From: Tanypteryx hageni
Taxonomy: Eukaryota; Arthropoda; Insecta; Odonata; Petaluridae
Reading direction: 5' to 3'
DNA: 64,000 bases
Assembly (NCBI GenBank): GCA_028673005.1
Contig: CM054116.1
Span: 25,397,840-25,461,839 of the forward strand
In this document: piece after piece, positions 45,075-55,619 of the stretch
Layout of the letters: each line of letters starts with the position of its first letter
How positions within the stretch are numbered: position 1 is the first letter of the stretch
Made by a program: the position numbers and the translations under genes
Notes under the pieces: generated by a model
The model's database searches: none
What the model was told of the DNA's origin: nothing
What the model saw: only the letters and a program-made list of their open reading frames with translations

Positions 45075-46990
45075 AATATCACTCGGAAGTAAAAGTTTGC
45101 AGGTCAAGCGAGCGATAAATTGTTGTTCTCTCCATTGGTCCAGCGACCAAAGACGGAAGAGTTTTCAGAAATATATACGCGATCTGTTTCGTTCTGTCGC
45201 TCCCCACATTATCCGGTCGCCGTGATTAAAAAGAAAGAAAGATGGAAAATGGAAAGCGTTTGCTCGGCGAGAAAACCCTAAGTTCGCTTCCGTAAAAAAG
45301 CAGGCATTTAACTCGTTCTTCTAGTTCACTGGTGCGGACTTGGACACGATTGCCTTTCTTCCCTTTGTCGCACATTTAAGCGAGCGGAAGATGGTCCCGA
45401 ATGCATTCGCGGTCGAACGGATGGCAGTCGGATAAACTAGTACGTAATACGCTCACTTTTTTATTGAATATCTCGATGAGATGTTTGAATCATTTTTCGC
45501 TCACAAAAGAATCACAATGCTTTCATAACATACCAAATTTTACACGCAACACTAGACCGAAATATATATATGCATGTTCATATCTCGTGAATGCCTTTCC
45601 TTTTTTTGAAATTGTTTACCCTCGAGAGGACTTGCACATTTAGAATTTTCCGAACTCCATTGACAAAGCTCCGACCTTCGCGCGTTGAGTAAACCCTTAT
45701 GAACCTAACGTACTGCATACATGTTCCTTTGTCTCTTACATCTATTACGCTCTAAGGTGGTAATTCACCTATTAAGGCAGAAGGATTTATTCGAACTGCT
45801 AATTGCGACGCACATTCGAACTTAAATGAAACCACTCGACAAAAAGTAGCCATTACTTGAAGGTAATTTTAAGAACTCATTTCACTTAGATGTGTAAAAA
45901 TTAAATAGACGATTATCACGAATCTATTAACACAACGCAAACATGGGACGAAGAGAGAGGGGTCGATGGGGAGAGTTAAATGAACAAACGCCTTCGAGAA
46001 AACTATTAATTCATTCCATTAAATATCCATAAATAATAATTATTTTGGAGACTCAAGAAATAAATAAGTACTATGGTGTTCTGATGGTTTACATGATCAT
46101 GAACCAACACGAAGTTATTACTTTAACGGTGCCATACCATGACTATAATCCAAATCTCTAATATCTTGTAGCGCCTAAAAAAGGTAAGTTCTATTGCTTG
46201 GTTCCAGCGATTATTTTCTTGTACGCTGTGATCTACCTTTAGACTTACTAGCTTTAGTATACTACTACGCCGCGTATACATCCTCAATGAAATCGGTGCT
46301 GCTAACATTTTCCAAGTGTTTTTTGTTTGCATTTCATTCTTCTATGCTTGATAGTTTACCGTCTCGAGTCGCTCAAAAGCTGGACGCTGGACCATTTCTA
46401 GGTCTCTAGGCAACCACTCTTTGAAGGGGATCCCGACCGCGTAGAAATATTCATTGAATAGTAGAATTAACGGATATTATGCGGTTTCCTTCGCAATGGA
46501 CTTCTACTGCAAGAGTCTCTTAATAAAGCCTTTGAACTAATTTTGTTAGACACCGAGAGAAGTTTTCCTTCAAACACTTATGTTAGTCGCGACTACGAGC
46601 ACTACACTGGGAATCGACATTTGCCCTCGCTACCGTTGGGAAAGTATCAGCTAAATAATGAATATTGATGATCATTTTTAGTCTTTGTCCGATTTTGCTA
46701 TAGCAATGCTTCCAAATACATTTAGAATGTGGAAACGATTACTAAAATGATTATATATATATATATACTAGCGCAATTGCCTGTCAAAAATGACGGATTC
46801 AAATTAATAAAATACGGAATTAAAATTTTTAACTTTAAATAAATTATTTTTACAATCATTATTTATATTGATTTTGTTTCTCACAGCAGTAGGTTGTCAA
46901 GATAAACAAATGAGCGATTTCGGAAAAAGAAGAATAGAATAAGTGATTTCATTAATTTTTCTTTAAAATAGTTCAAATTGGATGATCGTA
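45075..46990. other. No gene seen
   Basis: AT-rich sequence. Only a short (TA)n run at about 46752-46768 stands out. Confidence 0.5.
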
Positions 46991-47002
46991 GGTCAGGTTT
47001 TT

Positions 47003-47150
47003 CCAATTTTAATTTCCAAAGAAGAAAAGCCTTCCATGACAAAAAGTCGATTTTTGAGTGTTATCTTACGTAGAATGTAAATATTACCCTGGAGTCGAAC
47101 TCGGGAGTTTATTCGTGAATTTACTTTCGGCAAAGCATTTTTATATTTGG
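47003..47150. repeat. Dispersed repeat, copy A
   Basis: Shares with copy B (47635-47785): aattttaatttccaaagaag plus 'aaaagcc', 'aaaaagt.gatttttg.gtgtta', 'aatattaccctggagtcgaa' and 'ctttttatat'. The two are in direct orientation about 632 bp apart. The inverted strand contains a tRNA B-box-like string (gttcgactcc in copy B) but no A box. Confidence 0.7.
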
Positions 47151-47634
47151 ATAGATTATTTCTGCCAATTTTCAACCCATAAGATTTTGATATGCTCGGT
47201 TTGTTTATTAAAACGTCGAGCACGTTCCTCAGATGTTCATACCGTTTCTATTTCAATAATATTGAATTTAGCTCATTATTACGATTTTTAATCTCTTTGA
47301 ATAATATTTCAGATTTTTAGGTATTCCTTCTCGTAAATAACACAACGAATGTTGCTTGCAGAATATCAATTCACTCTCCTTCCATCTTTCTCTCCATCTC
47401 TTAATAAAAGTCTTCAAATCACGCTTAAACTTATGTAGATTGAGGTAATAATAGGATTTCGAGGTTTAACATTGTAGTTGATAGGCAAGGCAACATACCG
47501 TTAAAATGCCAAAATTTTTCCAAAATATACAATTCAAACGATTGGCATGAGTTCGAGCTGAAGGCGAATAGAATAAGAAACCTGAAAATGTTTTCTTTAG
47601 AATGGTCCAGATCCGAAGAGTGAAGTTTAAAATC

Positions 47635-47785
47635 TTCTAATTTTAATTCCCAAAAGAAGAAAAGCCTGCAAGTCGAAAAGTACATTTTTACGTGTTATGA
47701 GAAATAGAAATAATTTCCTGGAGTCGAACCCGGGTCGTTTTTACAAATATTTTTTCGTCAATCACTTTTTATATGTGAATTAAGC
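47635..47785. repeat. Dispersed repeat, copy B
   Basis: Partner of 47003-47150, about 70-75% similar by eye. It contains ctggagtcgaacccgggtcg at about 47719. The following 47790-48445 shows no gene. Confidence 0.7.
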
Positions 47786-48454
47786 AATCCTGGAAAATTC
47801 CGAAGCATTATCTTTCACCGTTTTTGAGATATAAACGATTCATATCGGCATTGGTGCTTCAGTGGCGCGGTCTGGTGGCGCTTGGTTGAAGTTGTTGCAG
47901 ACGGAGTAAGAGAAATTTATATAATTATGGCAGTAATTCTCTTGTTTTCTTATCGATTTTAGTATTTTTTGGACTAAAGAGGACGAATTGCTTAAACAAT
48001 ATATTAGTTGAAATATTTGCTGAAACATTAGAAAATATTTCAAAACGTATACAATTAACGTGATCCATTAATAATCAATAATTTTAAGCATCTCAGAACT
48101 GGCTTTTTATGCTTTCAGAAAAGAAGTCATATAGAAATTGGTTGAGGTTTTTTAAATAAAAGCAACCATATTTTGCGATTTATCCTATTTTTTCTCACAT
48201 TTACTTGACTACTATATAAATAAAAAACATCCATTTCGTTTAATGGAGTGTTAAGTATCTGGTTTTGTAAGCGCATTACAAAGAACCAACCGAATCTCTT
48301 TGGACTTGCGAGGGAGACGACGATGAAATGCTCATTGTTGATATGACAATGTATATTTTTCTAAATTTACTCCATTAAAATTATCTCCCTTCATCTCACT
48401 CTTTAGGAGTTTCATTTAAACCCTTTGTAGTCTCACCCGGATAAACGCATTTGC

Positions 48455-48595
48455 TCCCCTCACTCCGTCATTCCCACTCCCTTGCCTCACTCCTCACCTT
48501 CCCTCTCACTCACCCTCCCTCCCTCCCTCCCTCCCTCTCACTCTCCCTCCCTCTCACTCCCTCTCCCTCCCTCCAGCACCTCTCCTCGCTCCAAC
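48455..48595 (+). repeat. Pyrimidine-rich (CT) tract with (ccct)n runs
   Basis: Dominated by ctccctccctccctccctcc-type repeats near 48515-48575. Confidence 0.75.
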
Positions 48596-48974
48596 CATCT
48601 CCCCTTTTCATTTCGGCAGACCTCCCACCTCGCAACGAGTATTCTCGTCCAATCCAATTGCAGCTCTCGGTCTATTGTGAGCCCACTCCAAAACACATCT
48701 CCCGAAAGACTTAATCTCCGGAATGACCACGGGCTCCAAAGTCAAAAGAAGGTTTCTAATCTAATAGGAAAAGCGACTATCGAAATTGTGCGCGAGCGAC
48801 GATGACGGCGTTGTCGGAATGAATTTCTTTCCCATTATGCGATCTTATAAGTTGGAATCACGACGGAGCGATCGCCGTCGCACACTCTTTCATTTCTTTT
48901 TTCCCCCTTTGCGGGGGGCGTTATTATTTTTCACTCGCATCTGTCGCTCGGCTTAAAAGGCAGGGGAAGGGAAG

Positions 48975-49245
48975 GGTCCCTCTTTGCTGTGGGGCGGTTG
49001 GGAGAGGGAGGGAGGGGGGTAGTGGAGGAACGGTAGCGTGGAGAGGGGGGAGTGGAGGGAGGGGGGAGTGTAGAGAGGGGGGTGGAGGGAGGGGGGAGTG
49101 GAGGGAAGGGGGAGTGGAGAGAGGTGGGAGTGGAGGGAGGGGGGAGTGGAGTGAGGGGGGAGAGGAGAGAGGGGGGTGGAGGGAGGGGGGAGTGGAGAGA
49201 GGTGGGAGTGGAGGGGAAAGAGGGATTGTGGATGTAAAGGTGACG
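48975..49245 (+). repeat. GA-rich degenerate minisatellite with many G-runs
   Basis: Imperfect repeats of about 17-20 bp (ggggggagtggagggagg and variants). There are more than ten runs of four to six G on the plus strand, so G-quadruplex formation is plausible. 48600-48970 between the two tracts is ordinary, slightly CpG-rich sequence without a gene. Confidence 0.75.
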
Positions 49246-49707
49246 TGGGAGAGAGTAATGAGATGTGTTTAGATGAGATTATTGATGCCATATTTGGAAT
49301 AATTTTTAATTTTTAAGAGCATTTAGTCTTCGCAAAACTCGAAATTAAGAAGAAGTCCAAACCAGGACTAATCCAGGCTGGTTTTCCAAAGTTGACTTCC
49401 CGAATTAATTACTTATATTGACAGGAAATGTTTCAGTATGTGTTACTCATTCTAAGGAATCCTCATGCCATAAATACCAGACTTTTTTCGTTTCAAAATA
49501 ATTCCCAACATTAGAGCTAATGCCTGTCTGCATAGGATCTTCGGATCGCTTTATTCCATCAATTTCTTGCTTGTCAATCTCAACATTTGAGAGGGAGGAG
49601 TTTTCTTCAATGTATCTCTTCGAGGATATCCGTTGGGGCAGTTTGATACTAGCTTGGCTAGTTCCGTCCCAACCAAGAAAACATCCGCGTTAAGAAACGA
49701 TAAAATT
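49246..49707. other. No gene; isolated copy of a SINE-like tail
   Basis: The segment 49478-49510 (cagacttttttcgtttcaaa plus 'ataattccc') matches the sequence just 3' of the tRNA-like element (49779-49810), without its head. Confidence 0.5.
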
Positions 49708-49788
49708 GATCTACGATAGTTCAGTGGTAGAATATCCGCCCGGCAAGTAGAAGACCTGCGTTCGGTTCCCGGTCATAGCAGACTTTTT
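49708..49788 (+). pseudogene. tRNA-Gly-like sequence with Pol III terminator
   Basis: 73 nt in tRNA order, closest by eye to tRNA-Gly. The D-arm is gttcagtggtagaat, the anticodon stem tccgc, the loop ccggcaa, and the T-loop ttcggtt in a stem with four of five pairs. The acceptor strands pair at five of seven positions. T6 (49783-49788) follows three bases after the 3' end. The loop has C instead of the invariant T33, and would read GGC rather than Gly GCC. A tRNA pseudogene or the head of a SINE whose tail recurs at 49478 is therefore more likely than a working gene. Confidence 0.6.
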
Positions 49789-49914
49789 TCTCGTTTCAAA
49801 ATTATTCCCTCGATAATGTTGTCAAAATCGTCATTTTTCGGAAGTACTATTAGAATTTGTCGTCGTTTTCTTCATCATCCTGCCATAATAACAATTCATT
49901 TATTTTAAACTGCT

Positions 49915-50610
49915 CAAAAACCAAAGCTATTATCAACGGTAGTTCAAAAGTAATAAATTCCTTTGATTTAAACGCTATCCCTAAGGTTATGCTCGGAACC
50001 ACTGCTATTCCCTTCTCAACCTTCGATACCTAGGAATTACATTGAATGAAAATCTGTCATGGCAAAATCAGGTATCAGACATTTCGAATAAAATAAACAA
50101 AATTTTATATCAGCTGAAAGTAAATAAGAACTTGTTATCTCTACATACCCGGAAATTTCTTATATTCACCTTAATTTTCCCCCACTTCGACTACTGTTGC
50201 CTTGTATTTAATGACCTAGCAGATCAGCTCGATATCAAGCTCCAGCGCTCAATGAATTCCTGCGTCAGATTCATTTTCAACCTCAGGAGAGACGACCATA
50301 TTTCCCCATATTTGGAAAACCTTGGTTGGCTATCCACAAAATCCAGACGTAAATACTTTTGTGCAATATTTCTTTACTCACTTTTTCGAAATAAACAGCC
50401 TGAATACCTCCTCAACTTGTTCCCCCAACGGCCCTCATGTATGACTATGACCAACAGGTCCGACTGCGGCCACCTCTATTACCCGACCCATCGGACCACT
50501 ACCTTTCACAAATCCTTTCAGGTCGTGGGGTCCTAACTATTGAATTCAATTCCCGACGATGTGAAACGCTCCAGTTCCTTGAGTTGTTTTAAATCAAAAG
50601 TGTAGTTTAT
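49915..50610 (+). pseudogene. CR1/Jockey-like LINE reverse transcriptase, C-terminal fossil
   Basis: The frame KTKAIINGSSKVI (about 49917) leads to a stop. After a frameshift near 50030 comes LRYLGITLNENLSWQNQVSD, then KFLIFTLIFPHFDYCCLVF and LENLGWLSTKSRRKYFCAIF, then LYSLFRNKQPEYLLNLF. After a stop at 50534 the ending continues with NSIPDDVKRSSSLSCFKSKV. These blocks are the thumb/C-terminal region of CR1/Jockey-type reverse transcriptases, where 'LGxxxDxxLxW', 'L.WL....R' and 'WNxLPxxIK...s...FK..l' recur. The catalytic YxDD is not present. About 60 bp after the last block the sequence runs into (TA)n, consistent with a LINE 3' tail. It is the 5'-truncated kind usual for LINE copies. Confidence 0.82.
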
Positions 50611-50640
50611 TAATACTTTATAGGAAATTGTAAAGAATGT

Positions 50641-50686
50641 TCATGCATATTTCATATTTATGTATTATGGCATTAGTGTGTATTTC

Positions 50687-50745
<59 letters not shown>

Positions 50746-51070
50746 CTTACGGAAAAGGAAAGGTAAAATGGATATATGGATGGCAACAAGGTGTTGGGAT
50801 GAGGAACCCAGTGAACACTCACCAATCAGACGACTTCAGGTTGGCGAGGCCCCGGAGATGTCGAAGCGACACACGTAAAAGAACACTAAAACACAGAAAC
50901 ATCACAAACGTAGAAGCTTTCGGAGTTATTCCTTTATCAGCTACAGAGAGAGAACTGTTTTAGTGTTCTTTTACGTGTGTCGCTTCGACATCCCCGGGGC
51001 CTCGCCAACCTGAAGTCTTCCGATTGGTGAGTGTTCACTGGATTTCCTCATCCCAACACCTTGTTGCCAT

Positions 51071-51122
<52 letters not shown>

Positions 51123-51161
51123 GAAATACACACTAATGCCATAATACATAAATATGAGATA

Positions 51162-51165
<4 letters not shown>
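50641..51165. repeat. Large inverted repeat with (TA)n segments
   Basis: The left arm 50641-50893 and the inverted right arm 50956-51165 correspond in order. First comes tcatgcatatttcatattta (LINE 3' tail), then (TA)n (50692-50742 and 51073-51117). Then a 150-bp module with ggcaacaaggtgttgggatg, acactcaccaatc and 'gtcgaagcgacacacgtaaa'. The left arm has about 30 bp (cagcttacggaaaaggaaag) that the right lacks. The spacer is 62 bp (50894-50955) and holds a hammerhead-like motif. Such inverted/tandem end structures are common in PLEs; the link is inference. Confidence 0.85.
50910..50944 (-). ncRNA. Hammerhead-ribozyme-like motif in inverted-repeat spacer
   Basis: On the minus strand the order is: stem I strand GUAG; core CUGAUAA; bulged A; stem II GGA-AUAAC-UCC; GAA; minimal palindromic stem III AGCU; U at the cleavage position; and CUAC, which closes stem I with four pairs. 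The layout equals the compact PLE hammerheads. The core should be CUGAUGA, and the G that is A here (G8) is catalytic, so this copy is predicted inactive. Confidence 0.5.
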
Positions 51166-51209
<44 letters not shown>

Positions 51210-51212
<3 letters not shown>

Positions 51213-51385
51213 TAAAGGAAAAGAAAAGGTAGTGATGAGGGTGGCAACAAGGTGTTGAGGGAAGCCCAGCGGACACTCACCAAGTTGAGGACCAAGCTGG
51301 CAGGCTGCTGGGGGCGTCGAAGAGACACGTAAAACACACGAACACAAAAACACACGTATATATATATATACACACACACACACAC
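51210..51385 (+). repeat. Third, diverged copy of the module, followed by (TA)n(CA)n
   Basis: It shares ggcaacaaggtgttg, acactcaccaa, 'gtcgaagagacac' and cgtaaaacacac with the arms of the inverted repeat, in the orientation of the left arm. It lies just after another (TA)n run (51164-51208) and ends in tatatatatacacacacaca. Confidence 0.75.
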
Positions 51386-51542
51386 GTCTTTGATGAATTT
51401 ATGATTGTATGTAAGATTACGAGACTATTTTCGGAATGTTGTACTCCAAACGCTCTTAGGGGACATGTCCCAGAGCGGAATAAACGAATCAAAATCTCTC
51501 AAAAAAATAACATGTCGTCTTCACTGCCATCTTGTCTATTGG

Positions 51543-51761
51543 CAGTGTTTCTCACCTTTTTCTGGAGCAGCGGACTCCTAACGAAGTCTAACAGTTTCTC
51601 CATGAAAAAATTTTCAACATATTTTCTTGTTTTTTTACTATGAAATATTAATCAGAGATGTGCACTGGATAAAAAAGTTATACATAAAAATAAACATCAT
51701 GTCCTACTCAACTCGCGGATCCCCGAGAAATAACGCGCGGACCTTTGGTTTAGAAACACTA
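51543..51761. mobile_element. Possible hAT-type MITE
   Basis: cagtgtttctcacctttttc at the left resembles hAT starts, and the inverted right end reads tagtgtttctaaacc. Only about 11 bp agree, and the flanking octamers do not match. Confidence 0.3.
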
Positions 51762-52066
51762 CATTACGAGTCAAATGGCCTAAATTTTAATTTATTTTTC
51801 TCATCTGACACATCAGTTTCACTGTTAATTGACAAAATATATGCGACACCGACCATCCGCTAGAATACATCTGCTTGGGGCGCAGAATTTTTGTGGACGC
51901 CAAATTTTACTTTCAGAAATATTAAGAAATGGAGTTTTATCGTTCGGTTTTCAGTTAAGGAATCAGGTGTTTACTGTTGGTTGGAAATCCGATAAAATAT
52001 AGTAACTCCAAGTGAATGTTCAAAATGCAATAACTGTGCCATATTCTAAATGGAAAATGATGTAGA

Positions 52067-52241
52067 CCATAGGTTTCAAAGTTTCCGAAGTCACGGAACT
52101 CTTTTATATGTAAAATGGGTTTCCCAGAACCCTAATCAACAGAGCAGCACATGTCGGGCATCCCTCTCATTCTCTCGCTGAACCACATCAAACTTACTCG
52201 GAACACTAGGATTCTGCGGAACACAGCTTGATAACCTATGG
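52067..52241. mobile_element. Possible short hAT-type MITE
   Basis: ccataggtttcaaagtttcc at the left and inverted ccataggttatcaagctgtg at the right share ccataggtt.tcaa. Both continue into 'acggaac'/'gttccgc' words typical of hAT ends. No target duplication seen. Confidence 0.35.
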
Positions 52242-52260
52242 ATTTCCGTAAAATTATATC

Positions 52261-52365
52261 TTATATTATATGATATTATGTTATGTTATTTTATGTTATG
52301 TTATGCTATGCTATGCGCTGTTATGCTATGTTATGTTATGTTATATTATGTTATGTTATTATAGT
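52261..52365 (+). repeat. (TTATG)n imperfect microsatellite
   Basis: Repeated ttatg with ttatt, ctatg and gctatg variants over about 105 bp. Confidence 0.9.
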
Positions 52366-52481
52366 TAATTATATTATAATTAATTCTACTATAATATGTA
52401 AAGCACATATTCCTTAGAGAAGGACACAAAAAAAAGTTTGGAGCGACAGAATGTCTTGTCCTATTCATCTATCCCTGCAAG

Positions 52482-52620
52482 TAGGAGCTGCTCGAGGATT
52501 TTTGGCGCCCCGGGCGAGATAGTATTCCAGCGCCCCCCTCCGTAAATGTTTGTTGAGATATTTACAAAGTACACGTTATTTTATTCATTGCTCTGTAAAA
52601 ATTACTGACAAAGAAAAATA
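52482..52620 (-). mobile_element. hAT-type MITE, copy 3, truncated
   Basis: Inverted relative to copies 1 and 2. It begins taggagctgctcgaggattt, then ggcgcccc, 'gcgcccccctccgtaaatgt', 'ttgagatatttacaaagta' and 'gctctgtaaaaattactga', and ends near 52620, lacking the other terminus. Confidence 0.75.
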
Positions 52621-52639
52621 AAAGGAATGCCATCAGCAT

Positions 52640-53340
52640 TTCAGTTCGGAATTTGCGGCCAATGGCTTTTAGTTTAAGAGAAATAATTAATCAAAAAGTA
52701 CAAAAATTGACCCATTTACTTAAATGCTTGTACAGATCTATTGAAAGCTTATGGTACCTGCGCATAAACACGAATTCAGCATGGAAGAGTCCATTCTCGA
52801 AAACGAGCTACGCGGGGGTGAGGGTATATACGCATGGGGTAATCAGTCATTCTCCACAGCTACCTTCCCCTTAAGCTTTCCCCCTCCAATGCAACCTTCC
52901 CCTATATCACGTGACTCTTCGCGCATTTAGGTGCCATAAGCTTTCAATTGATCTGTAGCTTCGCTCTCGTTTTCATTAGATGATGTAGCATAGGCTTAAC
53001 GTGTGGGGTTCATGTCTCGTACTTTCGGCGTTCGAGTCTTTCGCTTGTTGAATTTTTTCTCCTGCAAAATGTCCTTCTTCTTCCTGGTTTTTATATACAA
53101 ATCTTCAGGAAGTAATTATTCGCCGCTAATTATTTTTTACGTAGGAGAATTATTTATCCTTCAAAAATCCCGTGCATTTATTATCGTAAATTTAAAAAAG
53201 TTTTCCGGAAAGAAGCAGTTGATTGCAAGAATTAAAGATACATATAATACATTTCGTCTTTCCTTTTCTTTTCCTCCGGAGAAGACAACACATAACCTTC
53301 GCTTGAAGTAGGGGACTCGGGAGACGGAGTGGACGAGGAA
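52640..53340. other. No gene seen
   Basis: Frames at 52653-52874 and 53003-53311 (102 codons) show no domain. The second is Phe/Lys-rich and probably chance. Confidence 0.45.
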
Positions 53341-53342
53341 GG

Positions 53343-53567
53343 TTAGTTCCTCACTCGCCGGCGCGGCGTCGACATCTCCGTGTGGATTTCATCCACCTCT
53401 TCATCCTCCACAAATTCCATTTCCTCTACTCGCTCGAAAATTTCACGGCCTATTAGCGATGATCGCAATGATATCGTATCACTGACGCACTTCGAAATCA
53501 TGTTGCTACTCTTCACTAATTCCACACAATAGAGCAAAGCGCCAGCTTTCTTGATCGCTGCTCTCAC
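53343..53567 (-). CDS. Possible terminal exon of an unrecognised gene or element
   Basis: An open frame of about 75 codons in ordinary (not low-complexity) sequence reads AIKKAGALLYCVELVKSS, then GREIFERVEEMEF, and ends in an acidic stretch (VEDEEVDEIHTEMS) and a basic tail PRRRVRN before the stop at 53343. Its real upstream limit is a TGA about nine bases before 53567. The sequence 'ttgtgag' just upstream could serve as a splice acceptor, so it might be a last exon. I do not recognise the family. A transposon remnant or chance are equally possible. Confidence 0.25.
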   Translation of the reverse strand: MRAAIKKAGALLYCVELVKSSNMISKCVSDTISLRSSLIGREIFERVEEMEFVEDEEVDEIHTEMSTPRRRVRN

Positions 53568-53569
53568 AA

Positions 53570-55190
53570 ATGTTCAAGATTTTTCAAGGAAACATTCCAT
53601 CACACACGCGTTACTATCACTCTCGAATGCCAAGGCAAAACTGCATAAGAGCAGACAAAACTAGACCCTTCTGACAATGTATGATATGACCTGCATAACC
53701 TTTTGCCGTTACAATATTACTCCGTTTCGGAATATGTGCATCTGCCACTCACGGGAGGTCCTTTCCGAACAATCGTAAAGGAGCTTATTCTCATAAAATG
53801 TCCTTCATATATTGACGGTCGGTACCCGAAATTGATTGCAGGGCAATTAGCTGCGTCCCAGCTCAAGTAGACCGCGTGTCCCTCAGACCGGGTGGCCAAA
53901 GTGTCATTTCTACCCTCTTCACTCACGTACTCAAAATATTTTCACGATTTTTGATCCGAGATTTTTGGATTCCAAGTTACACCATGCTGCCATTTTTATG
54001 TTGCTCCTTGTGCCATGAATATTTATATTTTCCGTATTTTTGGACGATAATCATCCAAAGAAATGCGCTGGAAATGCAGACTAGATTTTAAATATTAAAT
54101 TTCAATTACGGGAGAATATGCCAATGTCTACGGTGAGTGTCAACGCAGCCACGGACAGATGCGGTAAATGCCTACACAGGGTTTTTGAAGGAGTCGGTAA
54201 AATACGCATGGAAAGAATAGTGGTGTACTGATTAAAAATAATTCTCCTACGTAAAAAAAATTAGCTGTGATCTTATCATTCTTTCTAATAACTATCTTCT
54301 TATCGTGTTAATTTTATAGCATAAACATTGTGGGAGGATTTTCACCCAATGCAATGTCCGTGTTTCTAGGCTCAGGAAAGATCGCGTAGGGTGCTTGGTT
54401 ATTGAATTCTAATTCTTATGAATTTTTGATACTTTGGTGGACGATGTTTGTTTTAAATTCCGAAAGTGCTGCAAATATTTCATTTTAGATCTTCGTTATC
54501 GTTCTATTGATTATTTGTGGCACGGCGTTCGAAATGCTAAAATAAACATTTTTTTCAGATCTACATTTAGGTTGTAGTCGTAATTGGCTGAAGAATACAT
54601 ATTTTAATTAGCTTAAATATTAAGCTATCAGGTATAAGTCTGAAAGAACATGGCAGACAATAGTTGTAGTAATCAATGTTTTACTAACGATTTTCAATGT
54701 CACGGACTAGAAGATGGATTATTAGAAACTTTCGCGTTGATGTTGTCGCTCAAAATATCGGTCAAGTTTAGATTTTATTATATAAATAAATCATATGCAA
54801 GTTTCTGTTTCTTTAATGTAATTATAAGCTTCCTGAAGAAATTTTGCTATGAGGAGGCTATATTAGATTGATTAGGTCACATGAAGGCCTTATTATTAAG
54901 TTACGGTTGTATTTTGTTTATTGAATGAAATCTCGTCATCAGAAAAAACAATTTTCTATTCGATTGGGATAGCAAAAATACTCGCCAGATTATGAATTCT
55001 GGGCATATAGAATTAATTTCAGAGCAAATGATTAGGTTTAATAATAGTATTCCATTTAAAACTATTTAAAAGCTTACCAATTTATCTTTAAGCAATAATA
55101 AATAAATGTTTTGTTGCTCCTCATTGGAATACTATTGTTAATGTGAAAATCGGTTCCATCAGCTAGTGCGGATTCGTTCGTATGGTTTCA
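53570..55190. other. AT-rich, no gene seen
   Basis: No recognisable feature. The frames at 53717-54091 and 54650-54871 are short and without domains. Confidence 0.5.
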
Positions 55191-55194
55191 AATA

Positions 55195-55615
55195 CTCAGG
55201 GATTCGGCGATAACGTTTCTCGGTGAATTGCGAGCCGCAGCATCTCCCTCGGGGAAAACAGCACGTTGTTGCCCTCTGACGGTCATTAGACGAACTACGC
55301 CGAGTAAGTGAATTCCCGCCGGCGATCGACACCAGAATCAGGGCGCCGGCGTCGGATCGCCGTCGAAAGATGCTGGGTGTCTGGAAGGAGCGGAGAAGAA
55401 GCGGGAGGAGGGGATGGGGAGGTCGATTCGCCAGCGTCTGGCGGGGGCGGGCGAGGGTTGGCGACGTGGGAGTGGGAGACGAGGGTCTATGTGGGGGCGT
55501 GCCCTTCGAGCAGAGCTCCGCCTTCCCGGACCACTGGTGACATCTAGCGCATAGGGAGCCGAAGGAATCATTACGCCAAGTGAAACGTGGGAGTCGGGAC
55601 GGCTTTTCCTTGGCG
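55195..55615. promoter_or_regulatory. CpG-rich block with GC box and splice-donor-like site; candidate promoter
   Basis: Sharply GC- and CpG-rich between AT-rich flanks (ggcgccggcgtcggatcgcc near 55340). A GC box gggggcgggc lies at about 55443, and a perfect GTAAGT donor hexamer lies at 55304-55309 on the plus strand. Open frames on both strands (55308-55547, 55338-55571) have no domain. Promoter function and any transcript are inference. Confidence 0.3.
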
Positions 55616-55619
55616 GTCG

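Noticed and set aside
44452..45092. Three long overlapping plus-strand frames (up to 207 codons) with a Ser-Pro-Leu repeat, and two on the minus strand
   Set aside because: They are produced by a 27-bp minisatellite in which every frame is open. A 26-bp copy shifts the frame midway.
47085..47100. B-box-like string as evidence for a tRNA-derived SINE
   Set aside because: No A box was found at the expected distance in either copy of the repeat.
50660..51215. Tyr-Ile repeat 'proteins' on both strands
   Set aside because: Translations of (TA)n microsatellites.
51535..51769. Target-site duplication for the 51543-51761 element
   Set aside because: The flanking octamers tctattgg and cattacga do not match.
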